Assembly (NCBI GenBank): GCA_046757585.1
Contig: JBHHYR010000011.1
Coordinates: 1-39,847 of the forward strand
Reading direction: 5' to 3'
Length of the DNA: 39,847 bases
Source of the DNA: JBHHYR01 sp046757585
Lineage (GTDB): Bacteria; Desulfobacterota; Binatia; HRBIN30
The notes under the pieces were generated by a model, which had not been told where the DNA came from, searched no databases, and was given only the letters and a program-made list of their open reading frames with translations. A program made the position numbers and the translations under genes. Shown in pieces: positions 26,613 through 34,394 of this stretch; within the stretch, counting starts at the first letter, position 1; every line of letters starts with the position of its first letter.

Positions 26613-29375
26613 TCATGAGCACCCGCTGGTGGCTCCGCAATTGAGGCACTTGTAGCAACTGCCGTTGCGCACCATGATGGCCCCACAATCGGCACAGCTC
26701 GGCGCATCCGATTGCGGGCTGAACCCGAGAGCTCCAACTGCCGGCGCCCGTTTGCTCGAGCCGCTGGGAGGCCGACTCGGCGCCGATTCCAGGGCGGGCA
26801 CCTCAGCGCCGCCCAGTCCAACATCGGTGCGCTGCTCGGGACTCAGGAAGCGCGCACCGAGGAACCGGAAGATGTAGTCGATCAGAGACTTGGCCATCGG
26901 GATATCGGGGTTCTTCGTGAATCCTGAGGGCTCGAAGCGGACGTGGCTGAACTTGCTGACCAGCACGTCCAGAGGGACCCCATACTGCAGGGCCATGGAG
27001 GTCAGGATGCCGATGGTGTCCATCAGGCCCGCAACAGTGCTGCCTTCCTTCGCGATCTTGATGAACAGCTCTCCTGGCGTTCCATCATCGTACTGTCCGA
27101 CGTGGATGTATCCTTCATGACCGGCGATATCGAACTTGTGGCGCAGGGACCGGCAGTCCCGCGGCAAGCGGCGCCGCACCGGGCGGAATTCGACTGGTGC
27201 AGGCGCAGCTGTCCGCTGGCGCGCGGTATTCAGGGGCTGCGTGCGCTTGCAGCCATCACGGTAGATGGCCACAGCTTTCACGCCGAGGCGCCAGGCGTCG
27301 ATATACGCCTCCATGATGTCGTCTGCCGTCGCAGCGTTCGGCATGTTGATCGTCTTCGAAATGGCCCCGGAGATGAAGGGTTGTACGGCCCCCATCATCC
27401 GCAGATGGCCGAGGTGATGAATCGCGCGGGTCCCCTGGGCGGCTCGGAAGGCGCAGTCGAAGACGGGCAGGTCTTTTTCATCCAACTGCGGTGCGCCTTC
27501 GATGGTGTCGTGTTCATCGATGTGCTCGACGATCGCCTGGATATCCTTTGATTCATAGCCGAGCCGCTTGAGCGCGCGCGGCACGGTGTTGTTGACGATC
27601 TTGAGCATGCCGCCACCAACGAGCTTCTTGTACTTCACCAGCGCAATGTCGGGTTCGACGCCCGTGGTATCGCAATCCATCATGAAGGCAATGGTACCGG
27701 TGGGTGCCAGCACCGTGGCCTGCGAGTTGCGGAAACCCACTCGCGCGCCGAGGTTATACGCATCGTCCCACACAGCCCGCGCCGCGCTGAGCAGATCGAG
27801 CGGGACATAGGTCGCATCGATCTTGTACGCGTTGCTCCGGTGTTTGCCGATCACGCCGAGCATCGGGGCAGCATTGGGCGCGTGCCCCGCGAAGGGGCCC
27901 ATTTGTTCTGCGATTCGCGCCGACTGGGCGTAGGCCTCACCGCACATGAGCGAGGTCAGCGCCGCGGCATACTGCCGGCCTGCCTCCGAGTCGTACGGCA
28001 GTCCGAGTGCCATCAACACGGCACCGAGATTCGCGTAGCCCAGCCCGAGCTCACGATACGCCTTGGCGTTCGCCGTGATCTGCGGGGTCGGGTAGCTCGC
28101 GTTGTCGACGAGGATGTCCTGGGCCGTGATCATAATGTCCACGGCGTGACGGAAGGCACCGGCATCGAACTCTCCGCCGTCACTAGCGAACTTCATCAGG
28201 TTCAGCGAGGCGAGGTTGCAGGCCGAATCATCGAGATGCATGTACTCGGAACACGGGTTCGACGCATTGATCCGGCCGCTCGCCGGGCACGTGTGCCAGG
28301 CGTTGATCGTCGTGTCGAACTGCATCCCAGGGTCACCGCACAGGTGCGTCGCGGTCGCGATCATGTGCAGGAGATCGCGCGCCTTGCAGGTCGCGGCGAC
28401 TTCTCCCGAGAGCACGTAACGGGTCTGCCACTCGCCGTTCTCCTCCACGGCACGCATGAAGGCGTCGGTGACACGCACCGAATTGTTGGCGTTCTGGAAG
28501 AACACCGAGCCGTAGGCGGGCCCATCAAGGGAGCCATCGTAGCCGGCGTCGATCAGCGCCCAGGCCTTTTTCTCCTCCTCCTCCTTGCAACGGATGAACT
28601 CGATGATGTCCGGGTGATCGGCGTTGAGCACTACCATCTTCGCCGCCCGGCGCGTCTTGCCACCCGACTTGATGACGCCGGCCGACGCGTCGGCGGCCTT
28701 CATGAACGAGACCGGTCCCGATGCCGTGCCACCGCCGGCGAGTTTTTCCTTCGCCGAGCGGATACGCGACAGGTTGACCCCGGAGCCGGATCCCCCTTTG
28801 AAAATGATCCCTTCATTACGATACCAAGTCAGAATCGATTCCATCGTGTCGTCGACCGACAGGATGAAGCAGGCTGAGCACTGCGGGCGCGGCTCGATAC
28901 CGACGTTGAACCACACCGGACTGTTGAAGGATGCTTTCTGCTCGACGAGCAAATGGGTCAGCTCGGCGGCAAAATTCCCGGCGTCGGCAGGCGTGGCGAA
29001 ATAGCCCTGACGCTCCCCCCAGCCGCGGACGGTCTCCACCACGCGACCGATGAGCTGCCGCACACTGTGCTCCCGCTGCGGGCTGCCCAGCGGCCCGCGG
29101 AAGTACTTGGACACGACGACGCTGGTCGCCAGCTGCGACCAGGCTTTGGGGATCTCGACATCGTGCTGCTCGAAGACGACTTCACCGTGCTCGCCGGTAA
29201 TGACGGCGCTGCGGCGTTCCCACTCCACCGCATCGAAAGGCTCCGTCTTGCAAGTCGTAAAGCGCCGGGGAATGGTCAGGCCGCTGCCCGGCCCAGCCAG
29301 CCGCCGTTTCCGTGAGCCCTCGAGCGTTCCGCCCTGCCCCCCATCCTTCTTACCCACGCGCGCCGGCTCACCCAT
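26613..29375 (-). CDS. nrdJ: Vitamin B12-dependent ribonucleotide reductase
   Basis: A 920-residue class II ribonucleotide reductase. The catalytic region (about 60-740) has NSPVWFNVG, CSACFILSVDDTMESI, the GSGSGVNLSRIRS loop, and NPCSEYMHLDDSACNLASLN with the active-site Cys and Glu. A C-terminal domain contains a conserved GYIHVGQYDDGTPGE region and ends in a zinc-finger-like CADC / CYKC-x2-C cluster (about 893-918). It makes deoxynucleotides with adenosylcobalamin and works with or without oxygen. ATG 29375 follows GGGGGAGAGG; the frame extends upstream only to a TTG in the promoter region. An NrdR box lies 39 bases upstream of the start. Confidence 0.97.
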   Translation of the reverse strand: MGEPARVGKKDGGQGGTLEGSRKRRLAGPGSGLTIPRRFTTCKTEPFDAVEWERRSAVITGEHGEVVFEQHDVEIPKAWSQLATSVVVSKYFRGPLGSPQREHSVRQLIGRVVETVRGWGERQGYFATPADAGNFAAELTHLLVEQKASFNSPVWFNVGIEPRPQCSACFILSVDDTMESILTWYRNEGIIFKGGSGSGVNLSRIRSAKEKLAGGGTASGPVSFMKAADASAGVIKSGGKTRRAAKMVVLNADHPDIIEFIRCKEEEEKKAWALIDAGYDGSLDGPAYGSVFFQNANNSVRVTDAFMRAVEENGEWQTRYVLSGEVAATCKARDLLHMIATATHLCGDPGMQFDTTINAWHTCPASGRINASNPCSEYMHLDDSACNLASLNLMKFASDGGEFDAGAFRHAVDIMITAQDILVDNASYPTPQITANAKAYRELGLGYANLGAVLMALGLPYDSEAGRQYAAALTSLMCGEAYAQSARIAEQMGPFAGHAPNAAPMLGVIGKHRSNAYKIDATYVPLDLLSAARAVWDDAYNLGARVGFRNSQATVLAPTGTIAFMMDCDTTGVEPDIALVKYKKLVGGGMLKIVNNTVPRALKRLGYESKDIQAIVEHIDEHDTIEGAPQLDEKDLPVFDCAFRAAQGTRAIHHLGHLRMMGAVQPFISGAISKTINMPNAATADDIMEAYIDAWRLGVKAVAIYRDGCKRTQPLNTARQRTAAPAPVEFRPVRRRLPRDCRSLRHKFDIAGHEGYIHVGQYDDGTPGELFIKIAKEGSTVAGLMDTIGILTSMALQYGVPLDVLVSKFSHVRFEPSGFTKNPDIPMAKSLIDYIFRFLGARFLSPEQRTDVGLGGAEVPALESAPSRPPSGSSKRAPAVGALGFSPQSDAPSCADCGAIMVRNGSCYKCLNCGATSGCS

Positions 29376-29413
29376 CGCCTCTCCCCCGTGCCTTGTGTGT
29401 GTCCATACCACTA

Positions 29414-29429
29414 CCACAATATATAGTAC
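29414..29429. promoter_or_regulatory. NrdR box upstream of nrdJ
   Basis: CCACAATATATAGTAC matches the NrdR-box consensus ACACWATATATWGTGT at 13 of 16 positions, with the 12-base core ACAATATATAGT intact. NrdR is the ATP/dATP-sensing repressor of ribonucleotide reductase genes. A TTGACA -35-like hexamer for nrdJ lies next to it on the minus strand (29438-29433), so bound repressor would cover the promoter. A half-site TTGTGT at 29393-29398 sits in the 31-bp register expected for a second box. Confidence 0.75.
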
Positions 29430-29547
29430 CTTTGTCAAGCGGCTTCACCGTCTCATGAGGCTTTTTCATGCTCGGCGAGGATCCATAAGCAAATCCACAC
29501 TCAGGACGGGTTGCGTTCCTCGCTCGCATTCGGGGTAGAATGCCTCC

Positions 29548-30030
29548 ATGCGCCGTGCGGGAGGTCCGCCGAGCCGGGTCGGGAGTGTTCTGCGCGACGT
29601 GTTGGAGCGCGTCGACCCGGAGCACGAGATGCGCGCTTACAGCATCTGGACGTTTTGGAACGACGAGGTAGGCGACATGATCGCGCGGCGCGCGCAGCCG
29701 GCGCAGTTTCGCAACGGGATCCTGTTCATCAGCGTCGCCACGCAAAGTTGGATGCAAGAGCTGCAGTTCATGAAAAACACCATCCGCGACCGCCTGAACA
29801 GGCGGCTCGGGGGCGATCTGGTGCGGGATATCTACTTGGTGCCCGGTCGCCTGGGGCCGCCAGCGGGGGTACCGGCGCCCCGCGCAGCGGGGCGGCTTCC
29901 GGCGGGGCACCGGCTGGTTCCCCTGCCACCGATGGCTGATCCCGAATTGGCTGCGGCCTTTCGCCGCGTGGTGGACGCCCGCGCCAGGCGGCTGGCCGGC
30001 CACGCCCGCGGCTCGGCCCGGCACCGGTGA
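29548..30030 (+). CDS. DUF721 protein (DciA-like)
   Basis: A 160-residue protein. The DUF721 domain covers about 14-95, with the conserved helix YSIWTFWNDEVGDMIARRAQP and strand GILFISVATQSWMQELQFM, followed by helix NTIRDRLNRRLGGDLVRDIY. DciA, the named member, loads the replicative helicase in bacteria lacking DnaC/DnaI; whether this short copy does so is inference. The C-terminal half is Pro/Arg-rich and probably disordered. It is divergent from nrdJ across 172 bases, so two genes related to DNA synthesis share a control region. The Shine-Dalgarno is weak, and a TAGAAT at 29536-29541 lies so close to ATG 29548 that a leaderless transcript is possible. Confidence 0.8.
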   Translation: MRRAGGPPSRVGSVLRDVLERVDPEHEMRAYSIWTFWNDEVGDMIARRAQPAQFRNGILFISVATQSWMQELQFMKNTIRDRLNRRLGGDLVRDIYLVPGRLGPPAGVPAPRAAGRLPAGHRLVPLPPMADPELAAAFRRVVDARARRLAGHARGSARHR

Positions 30031-30168
30031 CACTGGCAGCGCCCGTCGAGTTTTTCACCATCACGAGACAGAGGCCGCGTCGCCAGGCTCCCTGCCTGCG
30101 TCTTTGCTCACCGTGAGAACGGGTGGGAGAGGGTGCAGCTCACCGGACGGCCCCGAACGCGGGCCAGG

Positions 30169-31053
30169 TTAGAACTCGACGACGAATCCTTCCGTCTCCT
30201 CAGTTGCCCGGTCTTCCAGGAGGACACGCCCTTTGACGTACTGTGCGAGGGGAAAGAAGAGGTAGCCTCTGATCTGCTGATTGGCGGTCACGGAGTGGCC
30301 CTTGAGGAGGTGTTCGTGCAGTCGTTGCGCAACGGCTGCAGGATCGACCGGGGGGGCGTTAGGCGTGGCTTCGTCGGGGCGCGCGGAAGCGGCGACGCGT
30401 GCCGCAGCGTCTGCCACGGCCATGGGATGAACACGCGCTCCGTCTTTGCGGATCAACGCGATATCGTGCGGATCGAAGTCATAGGTGCGCGAGGTAACGT
30501 TGTTGATGGTGATGCGGATCGGCAGGACTCCCGCAGCTGCGAGATCCAGGCCGAAGTCCAGTTTTGCCGCGAAGCCACGTCGGGGCTCGACCAGAACATG
30601 CAGCCCCTGCTCTGTCCTGTGTGGCAGCGGGCGTTGAGCTTCCTGGCGCGCCGCCGCCTCGGCAGCCGCGGCTTGCGCCGCAACAGCGGTAAACGAGAGA
30701 TAAAAGCCACGCTTCAGCTCCAGCTGGCCGAGCCACTTGCCGTCCTCGCGCGCATCGATGTCGGCGGTGTTTCCGGTGCACCGGACGGCCACCGTCACCC
30801 GCTGCGTCCTGCCGTCTGCGCGGACGGCGTGCACCGCACCCGCACGGGCAGCGGCAGCGGGCTCGAAGCTGGTGATTCTAAACCCCATCGCGTGCAGCGT
30901 GCGGAAGACGTAGGCGTTCGCCTGGGCGCAAGTCAACCGCCGATTCTCCAGATCGTATTGTCGGATCGGCGGGTTACAGGCCGCTGCCAGCGCCAGCACG
31001 GCACACAGACCGGCACGGCCCGCCGTTCCCACACGAGCAGTGAGCCACTCCAT
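30169..31053 (-). CDS. Lipoprotein of unknown function
   Basis: A 294-residue lipoprotein: signal peptide with lipobox LAAAC (about Cys27), from ATG 31053. After the anchor there is a small alpha/beta domain (about 35-115) with TCAQANAYVFRTLHAMGF and a VAVRCTGNTADI strand, where two Cys could bond. An Ala/Glu-rich helix (about 117-140) leads to a C-terminal beta domain with LPIRITINNVT and DIALI-KDGARVHPM and a final LLEDRATEETEGFVVEF strand. The beta domain looks like an immunoglobulin- or DUF-type fold, but I recognise no family. It follows the DUF72 gene on the same strand by 55 bases. Confidence 0.7.
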   Translation of the reverse strand: MEWLTARVGTAGRAGLCAVLALAAACNPPIRQYDLENRRLTCAQANAYVFRTLHAMGFRITSFEPAAAARAGAVHAVRADGRTQRVTVAVRCTGNTADIDAREDGKWLGQLELKRGFYLSFTAVAAQAAAAEAAARQEAQRPLPHRTEQGLHVLVEPRRGFAAKLDFGLDLAAAGVLPIRITINNVTSRTYDFDPHDIALIRKDGARVHPMAVADAAARVAASARPDEATPNAPPVDPAAVAQRLHEHLLKGHSVTANQQIRGYLFFPLAQYVKGRVLLEDRATEETEGFVVEF

Positions 31054-31108
31054 CAACGAATCAGCACACGAGGGAAGAGCCGCTGGGGATGCGCTCCGTG
31101 AAGCGCGT

Positions 31109-31843
31109 TCAACGCTGATCGCTCGCCGCCGGAGCAGACCGCCGGAGCAAGCTGGCGAGCCGGGCGGCGCAGCGTGGGGCTTTCCCGGCCTCCTCATGCT
31201 TGAAGTAAACGAAGACGTCGGCCCACCCCGCCGCGCCGTCCTCGATGCGCTGCGCCCACCGCGCCAGGTCTGCGTCGGAATAGTCGAGCTTGCGCAAGCG
31301 AAAGTAACCGAACTTCGCGGTCTGTTCGAACGGCACGCTGCGATCCTCGTGTTCGGCGATGCAGAGCGCAGCATCAAAGCGCCGCAGGCACTCATAGGTA
31401 TCGTCACCGAACCAGGTGGGATTTCGAAACTCGAAGACCGGGCGAAACCCGGCTGGCATTTGGTGCAGGAAGTCCTCGAGCCGGGCCACGTCCTTTTTCA
31501 AAAACGGCGGCAACTGGAAGAGCAACGCACCCAGCTTCCTTTGCAACGCCTTGGCAGTCTCGCAGAAGTACGTCAACGCGTCTCCCGCGTCACGCAGCCG
31601 CAGGTCGTGGGTAATGCGGCGGGGGGCTTTGAGCGTGAAACTGAACTCCTGGGGCGTCTCCTTGGCCCACCCTTGCAGCATGCGGACGTTCGGCATGCGG
31701 TAGAAGGTATAGTTGATCTCCACGGAGGAAAGCCGCTGGGCGTAGTACTTCAGCATCTGCTGCTCGGGCAGATCAGCCGGGTAGAACGTTCCCCGCCACT
31801 CCTTGTAATTATACCCGGAGCTTCCGATCCAGAAGCTGGTCAT
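31109..31843 (-). CDS. DUF72 (YecE-like) protein
   Basis: A 244-residue DUF72 protein with a TIM-barrel-like fold. Typical blocks: WIGSSGYNYKEWRGTFYP (about 5-22), YYAQRLSSVEINYTFYRMP (about 33-51), FSFTLKAPRRITH, LGALLFQLPPFLK (about 108-120), FEFRNPTWF, and VFVYFKHEEAGKAPRCAARL near the end. YecE family members are widespread; their reaction is not established. The start is ATG 31843, directly before the family's first strand; the frame continues upstream without similarity. It lies between engB (74 bases upstream) and a lipoprotein gene, all on the minus strand. Confidence 0.9.
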   Translation of the reverse strand: MTSFWIGSSGYNYKEWRGTFYPADLPEQQMLKYYAQRLSSVEINYTFYRMPNVRMLQGWAKETPQEFSFTLKAPRRITHDLRLRDAGDALTYFCETAKALQRKLGALLFQLPPFLKKDVARLEDFLHQMPAGFRPVFEFRNPTWFGDDTYECLRRFDAALCIAEHEDRSVPFEQTAKFGYFRLRKLDYSDADLARWAQRIEDGAAGWADVFVYFKHEEAGKAPRCAARLASLLRRSAPAASDQR

Positions 31844-31917
31844 ACTGCTGTCTCTAGCATGAGCTTCCGTCGCAGAACAACTGTGGCCGCGGGGAGCGCC
31901 CGGCGTGAGATGCCGGA

Positions 31918-32538
31918 TCACCGCGGCGCCGTGTGGCGCCGGGCGGCCGCGAGAGTCCGAGTGATCGCCTGCCACAAGGCCGGTATGCCTGCGCCGCTGA
32001 CGGCCGAGCACACGACCACGCCCGGGGCGTCCTGCGGCAGTACTCGGGCCAGTGCGTGGGCGCGACGGCCGCGCTCGCTGGCGCCCAGCTTGTCAGCCTT
32101 GGTGGCCACCACAATCGGCCGCAAGCATCGCGTCTCGAGGTACTGCAGCAGCTGAACGTCGGCCGACTCGAGGCCGCGGCGCATGTCGATGATCACAACA
32201 ACGGCACGCAGGTTGGCGCTGCGTGTCAGATACCCTTCCACCAGCCGCTTCCACCCGTCCCGCACCCGGGGCGGCACGCGGGCGAATCCGTAGCCGGGTA
32301 AATCGACGAACGTCACCCGTTCGTCGATCAGAAAGAAGTTGATTTGCTGGGTACGCCCGGGTGTCTTGCTCACACGCGCCAGGCGCCGGTGTCCGACGAG
32401 TCGATTGAGCAGCGAGGACTTGCCGACGTTGGAACGACCTGCAAACGCGATCTCCGGATAGCTCAACTTCGGCAGCAACCCGGGCAGCAAGACCGGATCC
32501 GCGGCAGCGGCCAGAAAACGCGCGGTGTGCGACCCCAT
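31918..32538 (-). CDS. engB: Ribosome biogenesis GTPase EngB/YihA/YsxC
   Basis: A 206-residue TRAFAC-class GTPase. G1 is GRSNVGKSS (34-42), G2 lies in KTPGRTQQINFF, G3 in VDLPGYGFA, G4 is TKAD, and G5 in CSAVSGAG. It is required for assembly of the 50S ribosomal subunit. ATG 32538 is chosen: it gives the usual family length, and the extra residues from ATG 32586 would encode a PELRTQN stretch that is only the translation of a GAGTTC-type intergenic repeat. Neither start has a good ribosome-binding site. Confidence 0.93.
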   Translation of the reverse strand: MGSHTARFLAAAADPVLLPGLLPKLSYPEIAFAGRSNVGKSSLLNRLVGHRRLARVSKTPGRTQQINFFLIDERVTFVDLPGYGFARVPPRVRDGWKRLVEGYLTRSANLRAVVVIIDMRRGLESADVQLLQYLETRCLRPIVVATKADKLGASERGRRAHALARVLPQDAPGVVVCSAVSGAGIPALWQAITRTLAAARRHTAPR

Positions 32539-32550
32539 GGTTGGTCCATG

Positions 32551-32580
32551 CTCTGCGTTCTGCGTTCGGAGTTCCGGTGG
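32551..32580. repeat. GAGTTC-type intergenic repeat copy
   Basis: The stretch holds gcgttctgcgttcggagttc. Its 14-base piece gcgttcggagttcc (32562-32575) recurs exactly in inverted orientation at 38956-38969, in the rpoZ/dnaJ gap. It lies just upstream of engB. Confidence 0.65.
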
Positions 32581-32622
32581 CGGCATGACGAGCAGCCGAA
32601 CGTGGCCACCGGCCGGCGCCGC

Positions 32623-33219
32623 TTACCCCTGCTTGATGGCTTTCTCGATGCCGCGCACGGTGTTGACATACGTCTCGCGGCTGGCGCTGTCCAGAACCGA
32701 CTGCGGGAACGGCACTGCGATCTTATCCTTCGAAGTCGTCGTGTAGACGATCCGCGTCTTGTTGCCGTCGGGCGAGGGTTCCAGCTGGTACTGCCCGTCG
32801 ATTTCCTGCACTTGCGACTTGACGGTCTTGAAGGTGATCCGATGCTCGTTCGGGTACAGCGTCCACCGCATCGTGAAGTTCTGGAGCGGCAGCGTCAGGG
32901 CTTGGAGGTTGATTTCCACCAACTTGGTGTTGCCCTTGCTCTCCAGCAGCTTCGACAGCTTGATGTTTTTTACGGTCTTCTGGCTGTTTTCCACATCCCA
33001 GAGAACCTTCTGGACCTTGGCGATGGGTGCATCGACGAGCGACACGAAGCGTGTATGGGTCACGTTGTTGTCGTGCGTGACATCCTCCTCGACGATTTCC
33101 TTTACGGGGCCGGACCACTTGGCGGCTTCGGATCGCAGGCTGACGGCTTTGTAGACGCCGAAGCCAACCACCACCACCAGCACTGCTACGATACCACCGA
33201 TCACAGCTTTCTTGTTCAT
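32623..33219 (-). CDS. Membrane-anchored SRPBCC-like protein
   Basis: A 198-residue protein with an N-terminal membrane helix (about 5-23) and a soluble domain with a helix-grip pattern: HTRFVSLVDAPIAKVQKVLWDVENSQKTV (about 55-83, shortened here), strand LVEINLQAL, RWTLYPNEHRITFKTV, GQYQLEPSPDGNKTRIVYTTTS and a long final helix SASRETYVNTVRGIEKAI. This order of strands and helices is that of SRPBCC/START-like lipid- or ligand-binding domains. The domain should face the periplasm. ATG 33219 has GGGGGAAA upstream. It follows the small secreted protein gene by 27 bases and is probably co-transcribed with it. Ligand unknown. Confidence 0.72.
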   Translation of the reverse strand: MNKKAVIGGIVAVLVVVVGFGVYKAVSLRSEAAKWSGPVKEIVEEDVTHDNNVTHTRFVSLVDAPIAKVQKVLWDVENSQKTVKNIKLSKLLESKGNTKLVEINLQALTLPLQNFTMRWTLYPNEHRITFKTVKSQVQEIDGQYQLEPSPDGNKTRIVYTTTSKDKIAVPFPQSVLDSASRETYVNTVRGIEKAIKQG

Positions 33220-33246
33220 CAGGTTTCCCCCGAAACGCGTTGGGTG

Positions 33247-33582
33247 CTAGTAGCCGGAGTAGCTGGCTCCGCTGAACAAGATCGGTTCGTCGCCGCGCAG
33301 CATCGCCGGCGTGACGATATACGTGCCGCCGACCGACGGGCTCCAGACCCTGTTCGCAGCGTCCGTATCACCCACCGTCACGAGATACGCCAGCCCGCCG
33401 GTCAGCGTGCCGACCCCAGCGTACAGCAATTTCGCCGGCATGTAGATGAGATTCGTGACCACCGCCAGGGTCCCGTACCCGGCATCGCTCCAATAGTCGT
33501 TCCCTTGCCGGCCGGTGGCAGCTGCAGCCACTTGCGCCAGCAGACATACCGCCAGTACCCCCAACACCATCCTCCGCACCAT
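33247..33582 (-). CDS. Small secreted protein, conserved family of unknown function
   Basis: A 111-residue exported protein: signal peptide (1-21, AAAA), then a compact region with YMPAKLLYAGVGTLTGGLAY (about 47-66), an NRVWSPSVGGTY-VTPAMLRG block (about 77-96) and FSGASYSGY at the end. The YxPAK-LYA--G---GG pattern and the W-PS-GG-Y-VTP-ML-G block recur in short hypothetical proteins that I recall from other Gram-negative genomes, but no function is known to me. ATG 33582 has a strong GGGAGG upstream. It sits in a run with the CinA-like gene (21 bases upstream) and the SRPBCC-like gene (27 bases downstream). Confidence 0.75.
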   Translation of the reverse strand: MVRRMVLGVLAVCLLAQVAAAATGRQGNDYWSDAGYGTLAVVTNLIYMPAKLLYAGVGTLTGGLAYLVTVGDTDAANRVWSPSVGGTYIVTPAMLRGDEPILFSGASYSGY

Positions 33583-33603
33583 GGTGTCCTCCCTTCCCCA
33601 GTG

Positions 33604-34335
33604 TCATTCGGTCCGCACGACGATACCCGCCGGCAGCCGTTTCAGCAAATGCTCGAAGGCCTGATCCACGTATGCCTGATCTTTCGACTCCAGAGTGACG
33701 CGCACTCGGTAGTCGGGATCGCTCAGCTTCGGATAGGAGCCGAGCTGTACGAGCGGAAAGGCCTTCAGGGTCTCGTTCAGGTAGCACGCAATCGTGCTCT
33801 CCAGCGCCCGGGTGTACACGACCCGCATGAAGTACGGGTCGACCGCAAAGCGCGCCTTCAGGGCGAGAAATTTCTCCCGGAAAATCTCTGGGATGCCAGG
33901 CAGGACATAGAGGTTTTCCACCTGGATGGTGGGAAAGTGCAGGTTGCCTGCGAACACGAGCTCCGCCCCCTCTGGGATGTCCGCCATCTTGAGGCGCGCG
34001 CTACTGATCTGGTCGCCGGAGAACTGGCGGATTTTCTCTTCCAGCAGCGGGTGGCGGATCACGCGACGGCGCAGGCCCCGCGCCACGCCTTCGATGGTGA
34101 CATCGTCATGCGTCGGACCCACGCCACCAGAGGTGAACACGACGTCGAAAGCGGGGTGAAATTCCCGCACCGCCGCGGCGATGGTGTCGACCTCGTCAGG
34201 GATGACGAGAATACGGCGCAGGCTCACCCCCAGAGCGCGCAACTCCCGCGTGAGGAAGGCGGCATTGGTATCCACCACCTTGCCCGAGAGGATCTCGTTC
34301 CCGATGACGATAACCGCCGCAGTCTTTTCACGCAT
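33604..34335 (-). CDS. CinA-like molybdopterin-binding-domain protein
   Basis: A 243-residue protein with a MoCF_biosynth domain (about 5-170): VIGNEILSGKVVDTNAAFLTRELRALG in two blocks, FTSGGVGPTHDDVT (about 67-80) as the nucleotide or pterin-binding loop, and YVLPGIPEIFREKF. A C-terminal alpha/beta part (about 180-243) follows, with LGSYPKLSDPDYRVRVTLE. This resembles the N-terminal CinA domain and the flavin-related domain of FAD synthases; the amidase part of full CinA is missing. An ADP-ribose or FAD pyrophosphatase role is possible but not shown. ATG 34335 is chosen; the frame is open 18 codons further upstream. Confidence 0.82.
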   Translation of the reverse strand: MREKTAAVIVIGNEILSGKVVDTNAAFLTRELRALGVSLRRILVIPDEVDTIAAAVREFHPAFDVVFTSGGVGPTHDDVTIEGVARGLRRRVIRHPLLEEKIRQFSGDQISSARLKMADIPEGAELVFAGNLHFPTIQVENLYVLPGIPEIFREKFLALKARFAVDPYFMRVVYTRALESTIACYLNETLKAFPLVQLGSYPKLSDPDYRVRVTLESKDQAYVDQAFEHLLKRLPAGIVVRTE

Positions 34336-34394
34336 GGGCAATGGCTCAGCGGCCGGCGACAACCGCCTGCGGCCCACGCGGAGCAACAATCAGG

